DNA from: Papaver somniferum | Lineage: Eukaryota > Streptophyta > Magnoliopsida > Ranunculales > Papaveraceae | Length of the DNA: 64,000 nt | Assembly: GCF_003573695.1 (NCBI RefSeq) | Contig: NW_020650971.1 | Span: 1,860,984 to 1,924,983 of the forward strand | Reading direction: 5' to 3' | Part shown: piece by piece, positions 1-10,980 of the stretch | How positions within the stretch are numbered: position 1 is the stretch's first letter | How the letters are laid out: the number at the start of each line of letters is the position of its first letter | Made by a program: the position numbers and the translations under genes | Notes under the pieces: model-generated | The model's input: only the letters and a program-made list of their open reading frames with translations | The model's database searches: none | What the model was told of the DNA's origin: nothing

Positions 1-332
1 CAAATTGCCAGTTCCAAGTGCTTGCTACATCTTTGTTTATAGGATTATTGACAATCAGTAGCTTGATCATTTCCTGAAACTCCTGAAATCCAAAATGAAG
101 TAATAAAGGATGAGATAGAGAAAGCCAGACAGACATATAACAATTACCCTAAGAGAGAGACATGGAGTATAGTTTTTTTTCACTGGAAGTCATTAGAAGC
201 AGGACAGGAAGATATAGTATCACCAAGCAACTGCTTTATCAGTTTAACAAGTAGGCTAATATCTGCATTTCTAGCTTCACACGCAGGGTAACAACTCCTT
301 TTTTTGGCTCCAAGTGGGAATCTATCAACTGA
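1..332. other. Left flank of the LARD-type element, no gene seen
   Basis: This is the pre-insertion sequence that continues at 9019 once the retrotransposon and one copy of its target site are removed. Short open frames here cross stops quickly and show no recognisable motif. I see no gene in it. Confidence 0.5.
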
Positions 333-337
333 TATAC

Positions 338-2565
338 TGGTAGGACTAGAAATGATCCTAAAAATTCTAACTGCAAGTGCACAGTGTCGGCAAGCAACAC
401 AGGGCAAGCACAGGTCAGTTCCACAGGGACAAGGGGGTGCAAGTGCTATTTTTCTTATTGTAACCAATTTCTAACTGATTACACTAACCAGGGCAGATTA
501 CTAATCATGAGACTTTAAACAAGAACAACAAAAGTGACAGTTGAAGCAAGATCAACACTGACAGTTGAAGCAACAGCAACTGACAGTGAGGCAAGATGAA
601 TAATGGACAGTGAGTGTGTGAAACAAGTAAAGATTGTGATGTTAAGACACCACAGTGAGCATGAGGGGAAACAAACAGTGAGCAGTTACAAAACAGAAGC
701 ATTTACTTGACACTAAACAGAAGCATTTACAAAACAGTGAGCATTGAAGATGGAGTGAGATTGTTGTGTTGAAGTAAAACAATAAGTAAAATGCAAATAT
801 GATAGGAGCTAAAACTTACTAAAACAGAACATGGGAAAGAAACTGTGGATGGGAATGAAGAACAGTGGGGAATGAGTGAGAACTAGGGGATTGAATTCAC
901 CCTAGCTTAAGCTATGCATTCTCCTATAGAAATGTTAAACACAACTATGGTATTCTTTCCAAAGTACTAACTGTCTTTCTAAGGTACAATTAGTCAAAAG
1001 ACATATGAATTCAGCTTAAGTTGCAGCTTATCAACAGCTCATGAACCTAACTACAAAGTATACTTGGCATACATTGTGAAAGTGATCTGTCACTAAACTA
1101 AGTTCATTCAAACTTGCTTAATCATTCAAGAATAACTACACAACATGGCTAGGGCTTCATCAAGTCCCTAGCAAGAGAGCTAGAACATGCTGGAGTCAGG
1201 AGTTTTCATGTTTGTCAAGCATTAAGACTCAAAACAAGAACATGTGAGTCAAACAGGGGAATTACAAGAACATTAACATACACAACATGGTTTAACAGTG
1301 AAGAACAAGTGATGACAGTATAATTGAAATTGAAATTGAAAAATCAAATTAACCCAATTAGGGGGAACTAGGATGACCCAAGAACACCTTTTACATCTCA
1401 TACACATCCCCTTTTATAGTTTTACAAATCCCTAAAATTTCTACAAACCCTAATTTTGAAAACCCTAAATTGATTTTGGGGAAAATCAAATTTGACATAC
1501 CAATTAGATGATTTCGACCCAACCCATGCTTTGTACTGGCTTTACGCTGCTCGAAATCCCCTATTCTTCGTCTTCTTTGCACTGCAAACCCTATCTTGGA
1601 GCGAAACCCTAATCCTGCCTCTCTTAATCTTAGCACCTATGTGAGAAGAAGCTATGAGGGAGAGAGATAGACTAGGGGGTTCGATAGGTCTCTTGGTCGG
1701 CTGGTTGTGGAGGTGGTGATGGAAGAGATGGTGGTGGCAGGACATGGTGTCTCTGCAAATGTCGGGGGAAGAAGAGAAATTTGGGGGAAATGAGTTTTGG
1801 GGAAGAAGAAGGTGGGTGTTTGTTTGGGTCGATGGGTTTGATGGCTAAGGTGTTGAGCGGGATCATCTGAAGTTGATGAGCAGCGAGGAGATCCGTCGGA
1901 TGTGAAGATGGTAGGTGGATCTAACGGTGGTATGAGAGATGAATCACTTCGACCGTTGGATTGTGAAATACAACAAAGTTAACGGCGAAGATTGAGGTTA
2001 GGTGCTGTAGTGTTAAGCGGAAGTATCGAGATTTTATGAGCAGGCAAAGAAGCGACCGTAGGATCTAAATGTGATCTAATCTGAAGGCTTAGAATTTAGG
2101 TGCTATGGTGTGTGATAGGAGCTTCAGATTTTGATGCGCGATGAAGGAGCGACCATCGAATGATGAGATGGATCCAATCCGACGGCTGAAGATGGAGGCG
2201 GTTTTGGTTACAGAAAATGGGTTTGGGTAAGGGTTTTGGGCCTTGGGTATGCCAAGCCCATATCTTCTTTAAGAACAATTCTTCCTTCTTGAGCCCATTT
2301 CTACCCTTTTGGTCTTGTGCACAACATTCTTCGCGGCTTCCTTGCGTAATTCCTCTCGGCTTTTCACTACTTTTCTGCTCTTTTTGCTCCGTGAGATAAC
2401 CAGGATTTATTTAGTACCTAAAAATGCAAAATTAATTAAGAAAATTATTTATTCTTGAAAACAATGAAAATACAGAATATGGGATAAAATGTAGAATTAA
2501 TGCGCAAAAGATGAGTTAAATGCCAACAAAAAGGGATAAATATATACAATATTTGGCACTCATCA
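338..2565 (-). repeat. 3' LTR of the LARD-like element
   Basis: Direct copy of 6786-9013 at a constant offset of 6448 bp. Ten base differences were seen by eye and no length change, about 99.5 percent identity. On the minus strand it begins TGATGAGTGCC and ends CCTACCA, the usual TG...CA ends. Small open frames inside it occur identically in both LTRs and show no known domain; they are treated as non-coding. Confidence 0.93.
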
Positions 2566-2580
2566 AATACCCCCAAACCT
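2566..2580 (-). other. Polypurine tract of the LARD-like element
   Basis: On the minus strand AGGTTTGGGGGTATT lies directly before the TG of the 3' LTR. A purine-rich run at this position primes plus-strand DNA synthesis in LTR retrotransposons. Confidence 0.75.
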
Positions 2581-2585
2581 GAATT

Positions 2586-3966
2586 TTACTTGTCCTCAAG
2601 TAAAAACAAACTAAGGAAATCCTACCTATACCACTGTCGCTGGTCTCTCGAATGCATTTAGCATATGCACTAAGCCTTTTAAACCACTAAGTGTCCCTAG
2701 TGGACGAGTTGAAGTCTCGTGAAGGTTTACCAGAGGTGTGCCTACAAAACCTAAGGACAAAATATGAGCTCAGATTCCATCAAATGTGACATGTGCAAAA
2801 CAGTTAAGCTCACAGCAAAATGGAGATGTCAATCTAGCTATCGAAGGCACAATCCTAGCACTGATAACAAAAAAAGACATGTGATAAGAGTGTAAAGTGT
2901 ATCTACACATGTGTAAAGAAAGATCTGAAGTTATGACTACTAATCACCAAGAGATAGTTTCTCAGGCTAAGAACTGAGGTCGAAATCTAGCTAGCTGTCC
3001 GGACTTTACGAGAATTGTGAATGAGTTGGAGGTATTTCACAATTACTCGCGTTGTACATCAATGGCATACACCCTCCTTGCTTATTACAATGAAACAACA
3101 AAATGACTATTTACATGACTCTTATTTACATTGATAATTCTCTTTTTATTTTTGGAACAAGAGATGATGGAATTGATAAATACTTGATTTTTTTTTGTAT
3201 TTTTCTGATATTTTTTTTTCTCTTTTTTTTTTTTTTTTTCTGAATATTACATCGATTTTTTTTTTTTTTTTTTTTTTTTTAAGAACAGAAACACTTTTGA
3301 GACATAGCAAAAAGAAACAAAAGATTACATGACACTTTGCAAGAGGTAGCCCTTTTTGATGCACCCAGTTAAATTCGATGGTTGTCTTTCTTAATGTAAC
3401 CTCCACCTTCTATCCCAACCAACCAAAGAACAAGCTAGTCAAGTTTCGTTCAGTATTCTAAAGTGATTGGCAATCGTAACTTCCTATCAAACACCTTGAA
3501 GATCGAGGCCAAACATGTATTGGTAGATCGTGCGCGTGCAAATTTCTTATCACTATGTGAATTGTGCTAGAATCAGGGTGCCTAAATATCTAGACTAAGA
3601 CTCCTAATAAAAATACATATTTGCACAAGAGTCAACATTTCAAGGTAAATGAGCTCCATTTTTTATGATTTTTCATTTTTTTAATTTTTTTTGAATTTTG
3701 ATTTTTTTAATTTTTTTGGAATTTTTCAATTTTTTTTTCAAAAAGAAGAAGGAGTTCGTTTTCAATTATAGCAAATTATCATGGTATCTACTCTATACCC
3801 CCAAACCTAAACTAAACATTGTCCTCAATGTTTCAAAATATGGAAAGAATTAAAATGCAACATATGGAAAGGGACATGCTGAGTAGAGTAAAAGGAGAGA
3901 GAATACCCGATTTCGGCGAAAGCAGAATTAAAACTCCGTTATTCAAGGCAAACAATCCAACATATT
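2586..3966 (-). other. Non-coding 3' interior of the LARD-like element
   Basis: About 1.4 kb between the last ORF and the polypurine tract. It has long T runs on plus (around 3180-3285 and 3655-3740) and no coding signal. A second purine-rich motif resembling the tract, GGTTTGGGGGTA on minus, lies near 3800-3811, and a related one near 4182-4193. Confidence 0.6.
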
Positions 3967-4667
3967 TCAGCCGAGATCATATTGGATTAGCAAAATATAT
4001 ACAAAAGGAACAAAAGTTTTTAAAATTTTATCTACTGGATTATATACAAAAAATTCACCATACACCAAAAGTCTAAAGAGTTGAGGATCAACCCAAAAGA
4101 AAAAGTGTAGACATTTCAACAGCTTCACACATATATAACAGGAAAGAAACGCAAGTGAAACTGTGAAACAAAATGAGCTACCCCCAAACCTGGATTTTAC
4201 AGAAGATATAATTTTGAAAACAAAATCGCGCAGTTTCGGGGGTTCATCATGCAAAAGGTCTAGCTCGAAATGAACTGTGCTAGGGACGGGCAAACATGCA
4301 ATTTCCAACTGTGGTTCCTCAAATGTATTATATTTGGAAGCAAAATAGTCCAAGAGGACTTGGGAAGCACACAGTTCCAAACCTAGGTTAGGAATTTTCA
4401 GAAAAATTGGTTTTACAATATTGGTACAAACCAAATCTAGGTTGGGTGGAAGGCCAACAGATTGTGACTTAGGTAAAAGAATAGGCATATTATTATCAAT
4501 CAAATCAAAATCTTCTAACTCATCTACACATGTCACATCATGCTCACAATCATCAATCACATTGGCAAGTTCACACTCAGAATCATCAACATCATCAACA
4601 AATTTATTCTCATGCATCGGCAAATCAGGAGAAATATCACAATGTGACCTAGGTAGAGAATCAGACA
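3967..4667 (-). CDS. LARD ORF2, uncharacterised retrotransposon protein C-terminal part
   Basis: An open frame of about 233 codons with no upstream ATG in this frame; a GTG lies at 4668. The N-terminal third is acidic (DDVDD, CELANVIDD). The C-terminal third is hydrophobic and aromatic (FCFTVSLAFLSCY, then FFWVDPQLFRLLVYGEF), which could hold a membrane segment. Its open frame overlaps the end of ORF1 in another register, so the two may have been one protein separated by a single frameshift near 4680. I recognise this kind of tail from hypothetical proteins encoded in plant Ty3-type elements, but know no function. Confidence 0.5.
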
Positions 4668-4681
4668 CATCAAATATATTT

Positions 4682-5743
4682 TCATGTATTAGTGTCTACA
4701 GAAGATTCAACTATTCCTATGTCATGCTCATCTTCACAGAATAATTGTACGAATCCCATGTCAATATCAAAATCATATGAATTACAATGAGTATTAGAAA
4801 AAACAACATTCATGAAGGTCGAGGGCGAGAAGCCATATGTTATTGAACCAACAGGTTCCACAATATTTTCATGTTCTTCTAACATATCATCATAATCATC
4901 ATAATCATCATCATGGTAGCATGCATATTGGTCCTCATTAACAGTGGTGGTGTCATTAGTCGATTCATGTTCCTCTAAATTAGGTTCATATTCGACATTA
5001 TTTACATGAATGGGACTAGACACTTCATTAGGGACAACATACATTTCCTCATGAATTTCCTCCTTTTGTCGGTGAAGCAAAATCTGATCTAAATGTGCAT
5101 GAATTCGTGCTGTAGATCTATCATAATCTTGCTTACAGAGTCTTAAAGCTTCTGTGGTGGAGTCTAAATTCATGGGAGTACAAAATTCTTCATGTTCAAA
5201 TTGTGGTGAATGGTACATGTGTGCATGGTCATTAGGGTCTACAAAATATTGATCGCAACCCTCAAAGGATTGATTATGGTCCCAATGACTACCATTCTCA
5301 CAATTCATGGGCATTTCATACATTGGATTTTCTCTAGATGGCCTAAAATTATGCAAAATATGACAATGCTCAACAGGGTGGTCTAAACTACCACATGCGG
5401 GACATGCATAGATTTCAGGTTGCCTAAGAAAATTAGATGTGACAGATTCCTCATGTGATTGCATTTCTAAAGCTGTGATTCGAGCTTCTATTTGATCCAT
5501 AAGTGATGATTGGGTGAGTGAGGCACTAGCAAAATGTTCATTTTCACGTTGCGATAAATGATGCATGTATGAATAGTCATTAGGGTTCATGTATTGCGGC
5601 TCGGGACTTTGAAAATGTCCATAATAATTCCTATGACTATTGACATCATGGTCCGTGGAAGGTTCATAACGTGGCATATGCCCATAAGCAAGTTCTCTAA
5701 GGGTTTTATTTCCATCCCCAGGAGCAGACCAAAATCCAGACAT
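4682..5743 (-). CDS. LARD ORF1, gag-like zinc-knuckle protein
   Basis: A 353-residue frame starting with a true ATG (MSGFWSAPGDGNK). Near residues 113-126 is CPACGSLDHPVEHC, which fits the CX2CX4HX4C zinc knuckle of retroviral-type nucleocapsids. A predicted helix precedes it (LMDQIEARITALEMQ). The rest is rich in His, Asn, Tyr and acidic residues, including a DDDYDDYDD run near the C-terminus. No capsid domain is evident, so this may be only the nucleocapsid part of a gag, or a family-specific accessory protein. It is followed by ORF2 in a different frame. Confidence 0.6.
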   Translation of the reverse strand: MSGFWSAPGDGNKTLRELAYGHMPRYEPSTDHDVNSHRNYYGHFQSPEPQYMNPNDYSYMHHLSQRENEHFASASLTQSSLMDQIEARITALEMQSHEESVTSNFLRQPEIYACPACGSLDHPVEHCHILHNFRPSRENPMYEMPMNCENGSHWDHNQSFEGCDQYFVDPNDHAHMYHSPQFEHEEFCTPMNLDSTTEALRLCKQDYDRSTARIHAHLDQILLHRQKEEIHEEMYVVPNEVSSPIHVNNVEYEPNLEEHESTNDTTTVNEDQYACYHDDDYDDYDDMLEEHENIVEPVGSITYGFSPSTFMNVVFSNTHCNSYDFDIDMGFVQLFCEDEHDIGIVESSVDTNT

Positions 5744-6761
5744 GATTGGCTCAAAAGCTAAGTAACTATGTTACAAAGCTCAGAATTTGGTTTTTAAAGG
5801 GTTTGGATTTTTGGGAAAAATTTGGTTTTGGTGGGAGACATTTTTTTTTTTTTTGGCAAGTTTGGTTTTAATGGGATAATTTAGAAAAAATTTGGTTGTT
5901 AAAATGGGAGCAAGTAAAATTTGGTTTTTGTATGGGAGAAAAGTTTTGGTTTTTGAAATTAGGAGCAAAATTTTGGTGCTTTTTTTTTTTATCCTATCAT
6001 AAATTAGCACAACCCATAAAAGAAAATAAAAACAACAATAATAATTACAAACCCATAAAAGAAAGAAAAAGAAGAAAAAGAAAAATTATTACAAGCCCAA
6101 ATAAAAAAAAAATAAAGAAAAACAAAAATTATTACAAGCCCACAAATTAAAAATGGAAGCCCACAGGTTGGGTTCTCTTAATGGGTTTAGGCTTACTTGC
6201 TTAAGCACAGCCCAGCTGCTCAGTTAGGTTGCAAAAGCCCAGTTGGGCTTTGGATCATCCTAAGCTTTGGCTTTTCTGAGGCCCAGTTGGGCTTTGGTTC
6301 ACCTCTGCAGCTTACAGCCCAGTTGGGCTTTGGTTCAGCAAAGCTGCAAGTGCACAGGGTCAGTTGGCCTGGCACCAGGTGCAGCAGCTTTGGTTCAGCA
6401 ACAGGTGCAACAGCTCACAGGGTTCTTGGCCTGGCACCAGCAGGAGCACCACAGCAGCACAAGAGCATCAACAGCAGCAACAGCAACAGCAGGTGGTTCA
6501 GTTCAGGGCTTGCAGGCAGGGCAGCAGCAACAAGGGTCAAGTTCTTACAACCCAGCAGCTTGGCAAGCTCAGCAGCAAGGTTAAGAACAGCACCACAGCA
6601 CCACAGCAGATTTCAGGCAGCAGCAGCAGTTCAGTGGCAGACTTAGCAACAACTCAACAGGAGTTACAGCAAGCAAAATCAGCAAGCAAGCATAGGAGTT
6701 ACAGCAAGCAGAGTTCAGTAACAACCCAAAAGAAAGAAAGAGCAATTGCGCCGCAACCGAG
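5744..6761 (-). other. Leader of the LARD-like element with tandem and CAG-rich repeats
   Basis: About 1 kb between primer site and ORF1. On plus it contains the word CCCAGTTGGGCTTTGG at about 6239, 6282 and 6318, and a CAG/CAA-rich stretch from about 6400 to 6720. The latter gives Gln- and Ala-rich open frames on plus which look like shadows of the simple repeat. The part at 5780-6160 is strongly A/T-skewed. Confidence 0.6.
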
Positions 6762-6779
6762 TCCCCGGCAGCGGCGCCA
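6762..6779 (-). other. Primer binding site, Asp-tRNA type
   Basis: The plus strand reads TCCCCGGCAGCGGCGCCA six bases inside the right LTR. This matches the 3' end of plant tRNA-Asp, as recalled, with one mismatch and includes the terminal CCA. On the minus strand it is the complement that such a tRNA would prime from. It fixes the orientation of the element. Confidence 0.85.
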
Positions 6780-6785
6780 AAAACT

Positions 6786-9013
6786 TGGTAGGACTAGAAA
6801 TGATCCTAAAAATTCTAACTGCAAGTGCACAGTGTCGGCAAGCAACACAGGGCAAGCACAGGTCAGTTCCACAGGGACAAGGGGGTGCAAGTGCTATTTT
6901 TCTTATTGTAACCAATTTCTAACTGATTACACTAACCAGGGCAGATTACTAATCATGAGACTTTAAACAAGAACAACAAAAGTGACAGTTGAAGCAAGTT
7001 CAACACTGACAGTTGAAGCAACAGCAACTGACAGTGAGGCAAGATGAATAATGGACAGTGAGTGTGTGAAACAAGTAAAGATTGTGATGTTAAGACACCA
7101 CAGTGAGCATGAGGGGAAACAAACAGTGAGCAGTTACAAAACAGGAGCATTTACTTGACACTAAACAGAAGCATTTACAAAACAGTGAGCATTGAAGATG
7201 GAGTGAGATTGTTGTGTTGAAGTAAAACAATAAGTAAAATGCAAATATGATAGGAGCTAAAACTTACTAAAACAGAACATGGGAGAGAAACTGTGGATGG
7301 GAATGAAGAACAGTGGGGAATGAGTGAGAACTAGGGGATTGAATTCACCCTAGCTTAAGCTATGCATTCTCCTATAGACATGTTAAACACAACTATGGTA
7401 TTCTTTCCAAAGTACTAACTGTCTTTCTAAGGTACAATTAGTCAAAAGACATATGAATTCAGCTTAAGTTACAGCTTATCAACAGCTCATGAACCTAACT
7501 ACAAAGTATACTTGGCATACATTGTGAAAGTGATCTGTCACTAAACTAAGTTCATTCAAACTTGCTTAATCATTCAAGAATAACTACACAACAGGGCTAG
7601 GGCTTCATCAAGTCCCTAGCAAGAGAGCTAGAACATGCTGGAGTCAGGAGTTTTCATGTTTGTCAAGCATTAAGACTCAAAACAAGAACATGTGAGTCAA
7701 ACAGGGGAATTACAAGAACATTAACATACACAACATGGTTTAACAGTGAAGAACAAGTGATGACAGTATAATTGAAATTGAAATTGAAAAATCAAATTAA
7801 CCCAATTAGGGGGAACTAGGATGACCCAAGAACACCTTTTACATCTCATACACATCCCCTTTTATAGTTTTACAAATCCCTAAAATTTCTACAAACCCTA
7901 ATTTTGAAAACCCTAAATTGATTTTGGGGAAAATCAAATTTGACATACCAATTAGATGATTTCGACCCAACCCATGCTTTGTACTGGCTTTACGCTGCTC
8001 GAAATCCCCTATTCTTCGTCTTCTTTGCACTGCAAACCCTATCTTGGAGCGAAACCCTAATCCTGCCTCTCTTAATCTTAGCACCTATGTGAGAAGAAGC
8101 TATGAGGGAGAGAGATAGACTAGGGGGTTCGATAGGTCTCTTGGTCGGCTGGTTGTGGAGGTGGTGATGGAAGAGATGGTGGTGGCAGGACATGGTGTCT
8201 CTGCAAATGTCGGGGGAAGAAGAGAAATTTGGGGGAAATGAGTTTTGGGGAAGAAGAAGGTGGGTGTTTGTTTGGGTCGATGGGTTTGATGGCTAAGGTG
8301 TTGAGCGGGATCATCTGAAGTTGATGAGCAGCGAGGAGATCCGTCGGATGTGAAGATGGTAGGTGGATCTAACGGTGGTATGAGAGATGAATCACTTCGA
8401 CCGTTGGATTGTGAAATACAACAAAGTTAACGGCGAAGATTGAGGTTAGGTGCTGTAGTGTTAAGCGGAAGTATCGAGATTTGATGAGCAGGCAAAGAAG
8501 AGACCGTAGGATCTAAATGTGATCTAATCTGAAGGCTTAGAATTTAGGTGCTATGGTGTGTGATAGGAGCTTCAGATTTTGATGCGCGATGAAGGAGCGA
8601 CCATCGGATGATGAGATGGATCCAATCCGACGGCTGAAGATGGAGGCGGTTTTGGTTACAGAAAATGGGTTTGGGTAAGGGTTTTGGGCCTTGGGTATGC
8701 CAAGCCCATATCTTCTTTAAGAACAATTCTTCCTTCTTGAGCCCATTTCTACCCTTTTGGTCTTGTGCACAACATTCTTCGCGGCTTCCTTGCGTAATTC
8801 CTCCCGGCTTTTCACTACTTTTCTGCTCTTTTTGCTCCGTGAGATAACCAGGATTTATTTAGTACCTAAAAATGCAAAATTAATTAAGAAAATTATTTAT
8901 TCTTGAAAACAATGAAAATACAGAATATGGGATAAAATGTAGAATTAATGCGCAAAAGATGAGTTAAATGCCAACAAAAAGGGATAAATATATACAATAT
9001 TTGGCACTCATCA
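6786..9013 (-). repeat. 5' LTR of the LARD-like element
   Basis: Partner of 338-2565, same length. Adjoins the primer site at 6762-6779 and ends at the target duplication TATAC at 9014-9018. It should hold the promoter of the element, transcribing leftwards. Confidence 0.93.
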
Positions 9014-9135
9014 TATACTGTGTCAGAGAATACATATTAGTAAGGCTCAACAATGGGATACTAGTCTAACATCAGAAAACTCGGCAGGCTTATATTATTA
9101 AGGCTTCATGTTCGCTTGATTTAGTGCGTAACCAG

Positions 9136-9509
9136 CTAGTCGAGAACTGCACGTTCAATACATGGGATCACCTGTAACAATTAGTTCTTTGGTTAATTTT
9201 AATCATTTAATTCTAGTGAGCATCCACACGAAAGATATCACCTTTCGGCAGAAAAATCATATAAATTGCATACAAACTTGTATTGAGGTTGAATGGTGGA
9301 TGAGTGTATAAGTGTTGCTTCCAGAGTGTAAATTGTTAGAGTCTTACAGAAAGCTATTGGAAATTGTTATTCATAGAAGTTGAACTAAACCAAAGCAAAC
9401 TATTGCTTGATATAGAATCATAGTAAATCAACTTACTGGCAATATGGGGCCCTGAGAACAAATTACAGATTGCATCTCAGATGTCTCACAAACGGCTTCT
9501 TCTTTTTTG
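9136..9509 (-). CDS. Possible last two exons of an unknown gene
   Basis: On minus, 9509-9437 is flanked by a pyrimidine-rich tract ending TTAG and by a donor GTAAGT, and reads KKEEAVCETSEMQSV then ICSQGPILP. It joins in phase to 9171-9136, which follows an ACAG acceptor and reads VIPCIERAVLD then a stop. The fit of both junctions and the shared frame are the only support. I do not recognise the peptide, and no convincing upstream exon was found. The retrotransposon sits just downstream of the stop. Confidence 0.22.
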
Positions 9510-10799
9510 CTAAGAGACACCAGTCGTGCATAACATTTTACATGACAAAGAAACAGGAAAGGGTAACCATTAAATCCCACACCCGGAAGACTAAAGAAAT
9601 GGAGAAAAAGGTAAGCTCACAAACAAACCTGTCAGAATGAACTAAGTTTTAAGGATATCTTCATCAACAATGCCATAGTTCTTTGAAATCTTTCGATTTG
9701 GTTGTGGCCGCATCCACGAAATAAAAAAACTTCACACACCATATATAATATCGTACAATAACTATTTAAAGCAAAACTGGCCATAATAAAGGCAGAACTG
9801 AGTGAGCTTGTGAAAAGACATAACATACCGCATAATAATTAACTTTCTGTTTCATTAACAAGTTACAGAATTAGTTCACAAACCTTTGCAGTTCAACCTA
9901 AAACATACTCAACATGTACGAAAGGGATTTACAGTCCATAAAACTTGCATCAATTGCCCTAGATTTGGTATTATGCATCCAAGTTTTCAGATAATTCAGA
10001 TAAACAGATTGTGTATGATAAGTGGATGAAAGACATGCAGGAGAAAAGTAATCACACGACTTAAAAATCAGTACAATACTTCCCACAGAACCTACAATGA
10101 TATTGAATATCTTAGTTGAGGAGACTACAAGTTACCTGCAATTGAACCACATATAGAAGGTCACGTAATTGGTCTCAATTTTCAGTCACGTAATTGGTCT
10201 CAATTTTGCAAAAAAAATTGAATTTCATCACAATTGGAAGCCAAATGATCATTCTTTTTATTCTTAGGGTGCCTATTTCTAAATTCAAACACAATCAAAA
10301 TTGGAAAAATAATGTGCCATTGTCTCAATCAAGAAAACCCTAAAATATAAAGAATCTCATTCAACACACTATTACATCTATCGACCAAAAGCGAGTCCAA
10401 AATTTAACGAATTCAAAGTCTTACCAGAAAAAACCCAAGCTGCTTGAACTTAATCGAAAATCAGTTTCACCATGAAATAGCAAAACGCGTTGTTCACTGA
10501 GTACTCCTCTAATTTTGAACCATAAAATTTATCTGAACTATGTACTTCTGATCCCACATAAACATTGACTGACTGATTGGACCTCCGATTCAAACTCCAT
10601 TGGAACAGGAAACCAGATCGAGCAAGATCTCCCTAAAAACATTGATTGACAGATAAAATAAGGTCTTTATTTGGGGAACGACAAGGAGAAGAAGTATAGG
10701 AATGATTGCTCTAAAACATAAGAAGGTGCACGGAGTTGGATTAGATCGTGTGAGACTGGGAGTGTAGAAAGTGGGTTAAGAAAAAAAAGTAGTTCTAAC
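9510..10799. other. AT-rich spacer, no gene established
   Basis: Contains a 23-bp word repeated at 10160-10182 and 10185-10207 (GTCACGTAATTGGTCTCAATT and on). No frame with a recognisable domain. It could hold introns and 5' exons of the gene suggested at 9136-9509, but I cannot delimit them. Confidence 0.4.
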
Positions 10800-10976
10800 T
10801 TCTAATCGTGTTTAGAAAAAGATGTAAACTAGACACGCGCCGAGTGTACCCGTATCTAAAGATATATGAAATGGTTACTGACACATATTTGTCCGGGACA
10901 AGCAACACTTTAGTCCCGTTTATAGATACAACCGTGACAAGGTCAACCGTGACCAAAGACCATAGTTGTACTAGTG
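10800..10976 (-). mobile_element. Terminal fragment of a CACTA-type DNA transposon
   Basis: Read on minus from 10976, the sequence begins CACTAGTACAACTATGG and then TCTTTGGTCACGG, followed by CGGGACTAAAG and CCCGGAC. The CACTA start with nearby GGGACTAAAG-type words is typical of plant CACTA and derived miniature elements. The opposite end was not found, so the element is probably truncated. It lies just before the broken gypsy gag. Confidence 0.45.
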
Positions 10977-10980
10977 AAAG

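Larger units (their letters stand above)
338..9013 (-). mobile_element. Complete non-autonomous Ty3/gypsy-type LTR retrotransposon (LARD-like)
   Basis: Two directly repeated LTRs of identical length (2228 bp) flank a 4.2-kb interior. The element starts TGGTAGG and ends CTCATCA on plus, and is bounded by a perfect 5-bp target duplication, TATAC, at 333-337 and 9014-9018. A primer binding site next to the right LTR and a polypurine tract next to the left LTR both place transcription on the minus strand, so the right LTR is the 5' LTR. The interior has a zinc-knuckle ORF and a second ORF, but no protease, reverse transcriptase, RNase H or integrase. It would depend on an autonomous partner. LTR identity (ten substitutions by eye, no indel) points to a recent insertion. 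Confidence 0.93.

Noticed and set aside
1391..2278. Several 60-80-codon frames in the LTRs at 338 and 6786
   Set aside because: They occur identically in both LTRs, show no domain, and lie in promoter or untranslated sequence of the element.
6197..6966. Gln/Ala-rich open frames on plus in the LARD leader
   Set aside because: They come from CAG-type simple repeats, run against the element's transcription and extend across the primer site into the LTR.
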